Origin: Ottowia sp.
Lineage (GTDB): Bacteria; Pseudomonadota; Gammaproteobacteria; Burkholderiales; Burkholderiaceae_C
Length of the DNA: 64,000 bases
Direction: 5' to 3'
NCBI RefSeq assembly: GCF_016703145.1
Contig: NZ_JADJCO010000003.1
Location: 186,001-250,000 of the forward strand
The translations under genes and the position numbers were made by a program. Under the pieces are notes generated by a model. It did no database searches, was not told the DNA's origin, and worked only from the letters and a program-made list of their open reading frames with translations. Below, one piece after another: positions 49,523-57,476 of this stretch. Each line of letters opens with the position of its first letter. Position 1 is the stretch's first letter.

Positions 49523-50069
49523 CGTGGGGCTGGACTGCGGCGCATTCCCGGGCGGACCACAGCGTGATGGTGGGCGGCGCGATGGTGGTGCCGCCCGGCA
49601 CCGCGCCGCCCACGGTGGCGCGGAAGCTGAGCGTGCTGGCGCTGCCCGAGTCGGGCTGCACGCAGACGATGGTCTGGCCGTCGGCGGTGATGCCGGACTG
49701 CGTGGGCGTGGTGCCTGGGGTGGGCGCCGGCACGGGCGTGGCGCTGATGTTCTTGCAGCCGTTGGCGTCGACCGGCAGATCGGTGACGCGGAAGAACGCG
49801 ATCTGGGCCGGCGTCAGGGCCGGTCCGGCGTAGCCGCCCGGCAAGGTGGCGGTGCCCATCGACACCGTGAGCACCCGGTTGGCCGCCGCGGGCGCGAGCG
49901 AATAGCCAACGCGGTAATCGACGGTATCGAAGGTGCGGACGTACTGATCGCCCTCGCCAGGGTCTTGGCCCGCCACGAAGGGGACGCCGCTGAAGGGCGC
50001 CGAGCCCGAGGCCAGCATGCCGTAGTTGAACTGGATGACCCCCGCGAAGGCGGGGGCGGTGCCCAGCAA
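49482..50069 (-). pseudogene. N-terminal part of the surface protein, out of frame
   Basis: 195 residues after a TTG at 50069. The frame also reads upstream as RLRASLALLLGALLGTAPAF, a good signal peptide with cleavage after AFA, then GVIQFNYGMLASGSAPFSGV. No ATG is available: the frame runs into the heptanucleotide repeat (50121-50204) and meets TGA at 50213-50211. At its other end it leaves the frame of the large C-terminal part after TIAPPTITLWSA. As it stands it would not be made from a normal start; loss of one repeat unit would join it to a TTG at 50214. Confidence 0.6.
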
Positions 50070-50120
50070 GGCGCCGAGCAGGAGAGCGAGACTGGCGCGG
50101 AGCCTGGGACTAGGACTTAG

Positions 50121-50204
50121 ATGGCCGATGGCCGATGGCCGATGGCCGATGGCCGATGGCCGATGGCCGATGGCCGATGGCCGATGGCCGATGGCCGATG
50201 GCCG
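50121..50204. repeat. Twelve perfect heptanucleotide repeats (ATGGCCG)
   Basis: ATGGCCG is repeated 12 times without error over 84 bp, at the 5' end of the minus-strand surface-protein gene. Seven is not a multiple of three, so gain or loss of a unit shifts the frame; arrays of this kind are classical phase-variation switches. Confidence 0.95.
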
Positions 50205-50967
50205 ATTTTATCAAACTTACTGAATAAAAACACAGTTATCCCCTTTTCGCGGTCATTATTACAAGAAGATTGTCAAAATTCACGGCATTATCATGGATTC
50301 GAAACACATGGCAACAGGAGCCGTGGACCAATGGCCGCCGAGCGTGACGTTTGCACGGGTTCACGCGGCCTGCCGTTGCCATGCCCGGTGGCACCGCTTC
50401 CATGCCGATGGGGTCGTGCTCCCCAGCGTGTCGGCGAAGGCGGTCGCCAGAGGGTGGAGAAGTGCGTGGCCCGGGCGTTCACGTCGCCGGCCACGGCCCC
50501 CAAGATCAGCGCGGCCCTTGCGTACGCCGCGCGATCTCGGCGTTCGGTTTTTAAGAAACTGTGTGCTTTTGACTTAATTATTCGGGAGCGCGGTGAGACA
50601 TGACGGCGCGGCATTTTCTTGATGCAGGATCATTCGATGCGTTGTTTTCGTCACGCGCTCACGCTATCCAGTGATATGCAATGGCCATGCAGGGCTGCGA
50701 ATCGCTCATCGCCGCCGTGATCTCGGCCTCGCCATGGCGCATCGCCGGGCTGCATGGACTGGCAGCACGGGGCGGTGTCCGGCGGTCAGGAAGTGGGAGA
50801 AATGGGTCGGATTCAGATCCGCTCACCCTGCCCGGCAGGGGGCACGACGGCGATGGATTTTTCAGGTCAAATAGGCATTGAGCCAGCGTGAATACTATGT
50901 CGACAGCTATTAATTTAATAGCCTCCAATGCACCCCGAACGCCGGCCACAAACCGATTTCGCTTGAA
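50205..50967. other. Intergenic, no convincing gene
   Basis: 763 bp. The first 90 bp are AT-rich and include a minus-strand TTGACA near 50270, a possible promoter element for the surface-protein gene. The reading frames of 60-100 codons here have no recognisable product. A dispersed repeat lies at 50857-50922. Confidence 0.5.
50857..50922. repeat. Dispersed palindrome-ended repeat, copy 10 (intergenic)
   Basis: Forward copy: ATTTTTCAGGTCAAATAGGC, TTGAGCCAGCGTG and the palindrome AGCTATTAATTTAATAGC. Confidence 0.7.
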
Positions 50968-51565
50968 ATGAGCACCCGCCCCACCCGCCCTGTTCTCTGC
51001 GTGCTGGCCAGCGTCAACGACGCCGGCAAAAGCTCCGTCGGCGGCCACCTGCTCACGCGCGCCGGCCTGGCCTGGTTCAACCCCGACAGCTTCGCGCGTG
51101 AGCCGCGCGCCGCCACCGGCTTGGGGACCCGGCCGCCGCCAACGCCGCCGCCTGGGCGGAGGGCATGCGCCGGCTCGATGACGCGCTGGCGCGGGGCCGC
51201 AGCCACGCCTTCGAGACACGCTGGGCGGCCGCACCGTGCCCGCCAGGCTGGTGGCCGCCGCGCGCACGCACGACGTGCTGGTGTGGTTCTGCGGCCTGGC
51301 CTCGCCCGAGTTGCACATCGCGCGCGTGCGCGCCCGGGTGGCCCGGGGCGGGCACGACATCCCGGAGGCCACGATCCGCGCGCGCTGGCCCGCCGCCGTC
51401 GCCAACCTGATCGCGCTGCTGCCGCACCTGGCGCAGGTGCAGGTGCACGACAACAGCGCCACCGTGGCACCGGGCGAGGCGGTGCCCGACCCGGTGCGCG
51501 TGGCGGTGATCGAGCGAAAGTGCGGCAGTGAGCGCCGTTGCCATATCGGCGCTTTGATACGGTAA
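50968..51565 (+). pseudogene. Zeta-toxin-like ATPase, frameshifted
   Basis: A broken P-loop kinase of the zeta-toxin type. Frame one gives VLCVLASVNDAGKSSVGGHL (degenerate Walker A; relatives have GxNGAGKS) and AGLAWFNPDSFARE. After about 51125 the sequence continues in a second frame (DPAAANAAAWAEGMRRLDD), and after about 51222 in a third (VPARLVAAARTHDVLVWFCG, SPELHIARVRARVARGGHDI). Two frameshifts and the altered P-loop indicate a pseudogene. It lies just upstream of a DUF1778/GNAT pair. Confidence 0.8.
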
Positions 51566-51575
51566 AATTCCGTAT
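51557..51575 (+). promoter_or_regulatory. Operator of the DUF1778/GNAT toxin-antitoxin operon
   Basis: ATACGG and CCGTAT form a perfect inverted repeat around TAAAATT, which itself resembles a -10 box. It lies 17 bp before the antitoxin ATG and is a likely autoregulation site. Confidence 0.65.
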
Positions 51576-51591
51576 TCAGACAGGAACCCGC

Positions 51592-51864
51592 ATGACCACC
51601 ACCGCCCGTTTCGATCTCAAGATGGACGCCGAGGAAAAGGACGTCATCGCCAAGGCCGCCGCCCTCATGGGCACGACCATGGCCGGGTTCGTGCGCGCGG
51701 CGGCCAAGGAAAAGGCGCAGCAGTTGCTGGAGCGCGAATCCCGCATCACGCTGTCGCAGCGCGATTTCGCCGCCTTCACGGCCGCGCTGGACACGGCATT
51801 CAGCCCCAACGCCGCCCTGCAAAAAGCCCTGGCGCAGGCCCGACAGCAGGTTCGGCGTGTTTGA
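51592..51864 (+). CDS. DUF1778 ribbon-helix-helix antitoxin
   Basis: 90 residues, TacA-like. The N-terminal strand and helices TTARFDLKMDAEEKDVIAKA and LMGTTMAGFVRAAAKEKAQQ form the ribbon-helix-helix; the C-terminal tail neutralises the toxin. The ATG at 51592 has ACAGGA upstream. Overlaps the toxin gene by 8 nt. Confidence 0.9.
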   Translation: MTTTARFDLKMDAEEKDVIAKAAALMGTTMAGFVRAAAKEKAQQLLERESRITLSQRDFAAFTAALDTAFSPNAALQKALAQARQQVRRV

Positions 51865-52354
51865 GTGCGAGGAAGCGCCGCTCGACCCCACGCTGCACGA
51901 CCGGGCCGGGTTCGACTGCGGGGTTCCTGAACTCAATGACGACCTGCAGCGCTACGCCGACCAGCACCGCAGGCGCGGCATCACGTCGGTGTTCGTGCTC
52001 ACGCCGCCGGGCGAGCCGTCCCGCATCCTGGGTTACTACACCCTCAGTGCCGCTGAAGTCGATGCCGCGGGCCTGGGCGAGGCCGACCGCAAGAAGCTGC
52101 CGCGCTACCCCGTGCCCTGCTTTCGCATGGGACGCCTGGCCTGCCGCGGCGACCAGCGCGGCCTGGGGTTGGGGCGGCTTCTGCTGGGCTGCGCGGTGGA
52201 CCGCGGCCTGAAGGCCAGCGAACAGGTGGCCGCCTCTGCGCTGCTCGTCGATGCCAAGAACGACGTCGCCAAAGCCTTCTACCAGCACCACGGGTTCAGG
52301 GCCTTTGCAGGCCAGCCGCTCACCTTGTACCTTCCGCTGCAAAAAAGCCGTTAG
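51857..52354 (+). CDS. GNAT acetyltransferase toxin (TacT-like)
   Basis: A 165-residue GNAT enzyme; relatives acetylate charged aminoacyl-tRNA and stop translation. Family features: AGFDCGVPELNDDLQRYADQ, RMGRLACRGDQRGLGLGRLL (acetyl-CoA loop) and AFYQHHGF near the C-terminus with the conserved Tyr. GTG start inside the antitoxin gene. Confidence 0.92.
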   Translation: MFECEEAPLDPTLHDRAGFDCGVPELNDDLQRYADQHRRRGITSVFVLTPPGEPSRILGYYTLSAAEVDAAGLGEADRKKLPRYPVPCFRMGRLACRGDQRGLGLGRLLLGCAVDRGLKASEQVAASALLVDAKNDVAKAFYQHHGFRAFAGQPLTLYLPLQKSR

Positions 52355-52424
52355 GGATGCTCTTCACGAGTCGAGCGGAAAGCGGGCGCTGCGGATCGGG
52401 ATGGGATGCAAGGCGAAAAGCGCA

Positions 52425-52444
52425 GCAATAGCCACAGCTATTGC
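52425..52444. repeat. Perfect 8-bp hairpin downstream of the toxin gene
   Basis: GCAATAGC, loop CACA, GCTATTGC, in the 174-bp gap between the convergent toxin and AAA genes. It has no U-tract immediately after it. Possibly another dispersed element; only one copy was seen here. Confidence 0.55.
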
Positions 52445-52528
52445 GAGCATTTTCAACGCCGCAGACCGCCCGAGTCCGCAGATGCACGCGGCGCGCGAAT
52501 CGTGAAGTGCATCCTTGGCTGGCCAGGG

Positions 52529-54859
52529 TCACGGCACGAAGCCCATCGAGCGCTGCTCGCGCACCTCGGGCTTGATGCGGTGCTCGGCTTCGAGCTGCTC
52601 CAGGAATTCTTCCACCGAGAACTCGGCCGCCAGGATGTCGCACTGGCGCTTCACGGCGGCGAAGTCGCCGGGGCAGAGCTGTTCCAGCCGGGCCAGCCGG
52701 CGGCGCGCGTCATCGGTCAGCCGCGCGGCGTCGCCGCCCAGGGCCTCGGTGACGAACATCTTCTCGCGCTGCGCGGCGGTGAGCGGCTTGAATTTGATCT
52801 TGAAGGTGAAGCGCCGCAGCGCCGCCTGGTCGATGCGGTCGAGCAGGTTGGTGGTGCAGATGAAGACGCCGTGGTGGCGCTCCATCTGCTGCAGCATCTC
52901 GTTGACCTCGGTCACCTCGTAGCTGCGCTGGGCGCCGCGGCGGTCCAGCAAAAAGCTGTCGGCCTCGTCCAGCAGCAGCACGGCCTTCTCGGCGGCGGCT
53001 TCCTTGAACATGGCGGCCATGTTCTGCTCGGTCTCGCCGACGAACTTGCTCACCAGGTCGCTGGCCTGCTTGACGATGAGCGGCTGGCCCATCTGCGCGG
53101 CGATGTACTCGCCCAGCGCGGTCTTGCCGGTGCCGGGCGCGCCGTAGAAGCACAGGGCGCCGTGGCCGCGCGCCTTCAAAGCCTCGACGATGCGCGGGAT
53201 CTCGAAGCGGCTTTCGACGTTGAGCATGTCCAGGTCGTAGGTGGTGACCGGGCGCCGGCCCTGGGCGGCGCTGTCGGGCTTGCGGCCGAGGGCGGCGTCG
53301 GAGTTCTTCAACTGGCGCTCGATCAGCGCCTCGAAGGCTTCGCCGCCGGGCGCGTCGTCCGGGTGCGCCAGGCCGGCGAAGCGCACGGCGGTGCGGATCT
53401 GCGCCGGCGTCAGGCCCTTGCGCTCGGTCAGCTTGGCGACGAAGGGGTCGCTCACGGCCACGCCGTCCAGGGCGCGGCGCACCAGTTGCTCGCGCGCGCC
53501 GGGCGGGGGCGAGGTCAGCTCCAGGTGGTAGGCGAAGCGGCGGCGGAAGGCTGGGTCGATCTGCTCGATGCGGTTGGTGACCCAGAGGGTGGGCACGGGG
53601 TTGCTCTCCAGGATCTGGTTGACCCAGGCCTTGCCGCTGACGCTGTGGCCGGCGGCGGCCGGCAGCATCTGCTCCTGGCGCGCCATCAGGCCGGCGGCGT
53701 CCATGCTGAGGGGCGGGAACACGTCCTCCACCTCGTCGAACAGCAGCGCCGCCTCCTGCGAGCCCTTGAGGAACACCTGCGCGATCTGCAGCGAGCGGTA
53801 GCGGTCGCGGCCCGAGAGGCTGTTGCCGTCGCGGTCGGCGTACTCGACCTCGAACAGGGCCAGCCCGGCCTGGCGCGCCACCACCTTGGCCAGTTCGGTC
53901 TTGCCGGTGCCGGGCGGGCCGTAGAGCAGCACGTTGACGCCCACGGCCTGCGTGGCCTGCGCCCGGCGCAGCAACTGGATCAGCACCTGTACGTCGTCGC
54001 CGACGAAGGCGAAGTCCTCGGCCTGGAGATCGCTCTTGGCGGCGGGACGGGTGAACACGGCCATCAGCTCGGCGCGGTCGCGGTACTCGCGCATCAGCAC
54101 GGGCGGCAGCTTCTCGCTGACTTTCATCAGGTCGGCCAGGTCGGTGATGCTGTGCTCGGAGATCAGGTTCTCGACCAGGCCGATGCGCTCGAGCCGGCCG
54201 CCGGCGCGCAGCGCCTCGCCCACCTCGGCGGCGGTCACGCCGGCCAAGTCGGCGATGGCGGCATGGGCCTCGGGCGCGTTGTTGACCTTGAACTCCACCA
54301 GCAGGCTGCGCAGATCGCGCTGGTAGCGCGCCAGGGTGCCGTAGAGCAGCAGCGCGCGCTCGGCCTTGTTGAGCTGCAGCAGGTTGGCCAGCGCGTCGAT
54401 GTTCTTCTCGACCAGCGTGGACTGCTTCTTGAGCGCCAGCCGCAGCCACTGGCCGGTGCTGGCCAGCAGCGCCAGCAGGTCCTTGGGCGCGTCCTTGGCG
54501 TACTCGTCCAGGTAGAAGAACAGCGTGCCTTCCTCGTAGGGGCCGCGCCAGACGCCGTGGCGCTCCAGGAACTCGGCGGGGGGCAACTGCTCGTGGCCGC
54601 GCCAGAACTCGTTGTCCTTGCAGCGGCGGGCCAGGAACTCGCGCAGGCGCAGCAGCACCGGCTCGGGCCAGATCAGGTGGCGCCCGGCCAGGGCCATCAG
54701 GCCGTTGATGTCGCGCCGCACGTTGAACTTGCTGCCCTGCTGCGCGGCCAGGGTCAGCACGAAGTGCGAGCACATCAGGTCCAGCACGGGCGCGCCGGCC
54801 AGCCCCGGCGAGGCCAGCAAGCCCGCCTTGTCATGCACCTGAATCGACCGCTTCACCAT
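52529..54859 (-). CDS. Protein with two AAA+ ATPase domains
   Basis: 776 residues. An N-terminal helical region of about 280 residues of unknown fold precedes two AAA+ modules: Walker A YGPPGTGKTELAK at about 310 with Walker B ALLFDEVEDVF, and YGAPGTGKTALGEY at about 570 with LLLDEADSFLLDRRGAQR. Arginine-finger-like residues follow both (DPAFRRRFAYHLE, QAALRRFTFKIKF). Two tandem ATPases suggest a hexameric remodeller such as an unfoldase, but no partner is adjacent. Start ATG 54859 with GGAGG 5-6 nt upstream; a longer frame exists. Confidence 0.8.
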   Translation of the reverse strand: MVKRSIQVHDKAGLLASPGLAGAPVLDLMCSHFVLTLAAQQGSKFNVRRDINGLMALAGRHLIWPEPVLLRLREFLARRCKDNEFWRGHEQLPPAEFLERHGVWRGPYEEGTLFFYLDEYAKDAPKDLLALLASTGQWLRLALKKQSTLVEKNIDALANLLQLNKAERALLLYGTLARYQRDLRSLLVEFKVNNAPEAHAAIADLAGVTAAEVGEALRAGGRLERIGLVENLISEHSITDLADLMKVSEKLPPVLMREYRDRAELMAVFTRPAAKSDLQAEDFAFVGDDVQVLIQLLRRAQATQAVGVNVLLYGPPGTGKTELAKVVARQAGLALFEVEYADRDGNSLSGRDRYRSLQIAQVFLKGSQEAALLFDEVEDVFPPLSMDAAGLMARQEQMLPAAAGHSVSGKAWVNQILESNPVPTLWVTNRIEQIDPAFRRRFAYHLELTSPPPGAREQLVRRALDGVAVSDPFVAKLTERKGLTPAQIRTAVRFAGLAHPDDAPGGEAFEALIERQLKNSDAALGRKPDSAAQGRRPVTTYDLDMLNVESRFEIPRIVEALKARGHGALCFYGAPGTGKTALGEYIAAQMGQPLIVKQASDLVSKFVGETEQNMAAMFKEAAAEKAVLLLDEADSFLLDRRGAQRSYEVTEVNEMLQQMERHHGVFICTTNLLDRIDQAALRRFTFKIKFKPLTAAQREKMFVTEALGGDAARLTDDARRRLARLEQLCPGDFAAVKRQCDILAAEFSVEEFLEQLEAEHRIKPEVREQRSMGFVP

Positions 54860-55105
54860 GCCAGCCTCCTGTACAAAGCGCGGGCGCCCAGCGGGCACCA
54901 CGCGTTTCACCATAACGCAAGCGCCGCGGCGGGGGAAGACCACTTCGCCGGGCGCCGGCCCGCGGCCGGGGCGCGCCATGCCCAAAATGCACGCTCCGAC
55001 GCGAAAATGCCGTCAACGCGGATGACGGTCCGGCGGTTGACTCGGACGGGCTCACGGGCGATCATCGGCTGGACTTGTTGATTTTTGTGCGAGGAGTGAC
55101 TAAAG

Positions 55106-56626
55106 ATGAATGGCTTGACCACGCTATGGGATTCACTGCAGGGTTCCCTGGGCACCCACATCCCCCAGGTGCTGGGCGCGCTGGCGATCTTCATCGTGGG
55201 CTGGTTCGTGGCCGCGCTGGTCAAGGCCGGCGCGCGCAAGGGCCTGGGGGCGCTGCGGCTCAATGAGCGCTTCTCCGGCGCCACGGGGCAGAAGGCGGAC
55301 ATCGAGGGCGTGGTGGGGCTGGCGCTGTTCTGGATCGTGCTGCTGCTCACCCTGGCGGCGATGTTCAACGCGCTGAACCTGTCCATGGTGTCGGGCTCCT
55401 TCGCCGCGCTGACCACCCAGCTCTTCGAATACGCCCCGCGCCTGCTGGGCGCGCTGCTGCTGGCGCTGCTGGCCTGGCTGGCGGCCACCCTGGTGCGGGG
55501 CCTGACGCAGAAGCTGCTGGACCGCACCACGCTGGACGAGAAGCTGTCGGAGCACGCCAACATGTCGCCCATCAGCGACAGCCTGTCCAACGCGCTGTTC
55601 TGGCTGGTGATCCTGCTGTTCGTGCCGGCGGTACTGGGCGCGCTGCAGATGGAGGGGCTGCTGTCGCCGCTGCGCGAGATGACCACCAAGGCGCTGGACA
55701 TCCTGCCCAACGCGGTGGCGGCGCTGGTGATCGGCGGCGTGGGCTGGATCGTGGCCACGGTGCTGCGCAACCTGACGACCAATCTGCTGCGCTCGGCCGG
55801 CGCCGACCAGGTGGGCCACAAGGCGGGCCTGGCCGACACGGTGCAGATCTCCAGCCTGGCGGGCCTGCTGGTGTTCATCGTGGTGTTCGTGCCGGCGCTG
55901 ATCGCGGCGCTGGACGCGCTCAAGATCGCCGCCATCTCGCAGCCCGCCACCGACATGCTGGCGATGCTGCTGGAGGCGGTGCCGCGCATCGTCGCCGCCG
56001 GCCTGATCCTGGTGGTGACCTGGATGGTCGCCACCTTCGCCTCGCGCCTGCTGGCCAGCCTGCTGGCCAACGTGGGGCTGGACACGGTGCCGGCCAAGCT
56101 GGGCATGCAGGAGGCCTTCCGCACGGTGGCGCCATCCACCCTGGTCGGCCGCATCGCGCTGCTGTTCGCCATGCTGTTCGCCACCGTCGAGGCGGGCAAC
56201 CAGCTCGGCTTCCACCGCTTCAGCGACATGATCGGCACCTTCGTCGAGTTCGCCGGCGACGTGCTGCTGGGCTCGGCCATCCTGATCATCGGCTTCATGC
56301 TGGCCAACGTGGCGCACGAGGCCATCGCCCGCGCCAGCGGCAGCAGCACCGTGCTGGCCAAGGTGGCGCGCTTCGCCATCCTGGGCATCGTGCTGGCCAT
56401 GGGCCTGCGCGCCATGGGCATCGCCGACGACATCGTCAACCTGGCCTTCGGGCTGACCCTGGGCGCCGTGGCCGTCGCCGTGGCGCTGGCCTTTGGCCTG
56501 GGCGGGCGCGAGGCGGCTGGCCGCCTGGCCTCGCGCTGGGCCGACTGCCTGTGCCGCGACAAGGGCGCGAACTGCGGCGCGCCGCCCGCGTCCGGCACGC
56601 CGCCTTCCGCCGACGATCAGCCCTGA
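55106..56626 (+). CDS. Mechanosensitive-channel-like membrane protein (TM-helix repeats)
   Basis: 506 residues with about ten membrane segments arranged in repeats: VLGALAIFIVGWFVAALVKA, LLGALLLALLAWLAATLVRG, AVAALVIGGVGWIVATVLRN, IVAAGLILVVTWMVATFASR, and finally AVAVALAFGLGGREAAGRLA, which resembles the MscS pore helix. This is the conserved TM-helix family related to small-conductance mechanosensitive channels. Its stop overlaps the next start (TGATG). Confidence 0.82.
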   Translation: MNGLTTLWDSLQGSLGTHIPQVLGALAIFIVGWFVAALVKAGARKGLGALRLNERFSGATGQKADIEGVVGLALFWIVLLLTLAAMFNALNLSMVSGSFAALTTQLFEYAPRLLGALLLALLAWLAATLVRGLTQKLLDRTTLDEKLSEHANMSPISDSLSNALFWLVILLFVPAVLGALQMEGLLSPLREMTTKALDILPNAVAALVIGGVGWIVATVLRNLTTNLLRSAGADQVGHKAGLADTVQISSLAGLLVFIVVFVPALIAALDALKIAAISQPATDMLAMLLEAVPRIVAAGLILVVTWMVATFASRLLASLLANVGLDTVPAKLGMQEAFRTVAPSTLVGRIALLFAMLFATVEAGNQLGFHRFSDMIGTFVEFAGDVLLGSAILIIGFMLANVAHEAIARASGSSTVLAKVARFAILGIVLAMGLRAMGIADDIVNLAFGLTLGAVAVAVALAFGLGGREAAGRLASRWADCLCRDKGANCGAPPASGTPPSADDQP

Positions 56627-57048
56627 TGGCCGCGCCCGCCGCCCCGGATGCCGCCGCCCTGCAAGCGGCGCTGGCCGGGCTGTTCGCCCCCTGGGTGCAG
56701 GCACTGGGCCTGCGCGTGGAAGACGCCGGCCCCGGCAGCGCCCTGCTGCGCCTGCCGCTCACGCCCGCCCTGGTGCGCGAAGGCGGCGTGCTGTGCGGCC
56801 AGGCCATGATGGCCGCCGCGGACACCGCCATGGTGCTGGCGCTGATGCGGCACTTCGGCCAGTTCCGTCCTTGCACCACGGTGCAGCTCAGCACCAGCTT
56901 CCTGCGCCCGCTCGCCGGCCAGGACGCGCTGGTGGACGCCCGGGTGCTACGCGCCGGCAAGAGCCTGGCCTTCGGCGAGATCGAGCTGCGCGGCGCCCAG
57001 AACGGCAAGAGCGTGTGCCGCGCCAGCACCACCTATGCCCTGCTGTGA
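56626..57048 (+). CDS. PaaI-type hotdog thioesterase
   Basis: 140 residues with a single hotdog fold. GGVLCGQAMMAAADTAMVLA carries the region of the catalytic Asp/Glu and the long helix, and TVQLSTSFLRPLAG the following strand. Probably hydrolyses small acyl- or aryl-CoA thioesters. The ATG at 56626 overlaps the upstream stop. Confidence 0.85.
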   Translation: MAAPAAPDAAALQAALAGLFAPWVQALGLRVEDAGPGSALLRLPLTPALVREGGVLCGQAMMAAADTAMVLALMRHFGQFRPCTTVQLSTSFLRPLAGQDALVDARVLRAGKSLAFGEIELRGAQNGKSVCRASTTYALL

Positions 57049-57114
57049 CCCGCCGCCCAGCCGGTAAAATTAGCCCTTCATCCGTCCAAGAAACCGTTCC
57101 GAGAGGTCCCTGCC

Positions 57115-57252
57115 ATGTCCGCGCCCGCCCACGACGACCACCTGCCCGAAGACCCGGTCGAAGCCGTGACCAAGCACATCCCCGTGGTCATCCCGGTGGC
57201 CGGGGCCATCATGATCTTCCTGCTGGCCTTCATCGCCGTGAACCTGGCCTGA
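57115..57252 (+). CDS. Small single-span membrane protein
   Basis: 45 residues: an acidic N-terminus (MSAPAHDDHLPEDPVEAVTK) followed by one hydrophobic helix (VVIPVAGAIMIFLLAFIAVN). GAGAGG precedes the ATG at 57115. Length and layout suggest a real small membrane protein; function unknown. It is followed by a dispersed repeat. Confidence 0.65.
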   Translation: MSAPAHDDHLPEDPVEAVTKHIPVVIPVAGAIMIFLLAFIAVNLA

Positions 57253-57260
57253 AGGCCGCG

Positions 57261-57325
57261 GTTTTCAAGCGAAATCCGGACGCGGCCCGCATCCCGTCTA
57301 CGCCAAAAGCTACCAAATAAATAGC
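57261..57325. repeat. Dispersed palindrome-ended repeat, copy 11 (intergenic)
   Basis: Forward copy: GTTTTCAAGCGAAATCCGGA and AAGCTACCAAATAAATAGC, in the 224-bp gap before pckG. Confidence 0.7.
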
Positions 57326-57476
57326 AAAACAGCCGTTCCGCCAGGCACCGGCGGCCGGCCGGCCGCCTCCCTGGCGACGCCCTGGCCGCGCCGATCGAAC
57401 GGGCCCGACGCGAAGTCCTCTTTCCCAAGGCCGGTGCCGCCTTCGGAAAGACGATTTTCAAACTAGGAGCTTTTCG

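Noticed and set aside
50121..50603. Plus-strand frame starting with repeats of MADGRWP
   Set aside because: Any 7-bp repeat gives a 7-residue repeat; what follows has no recognisable protein character.
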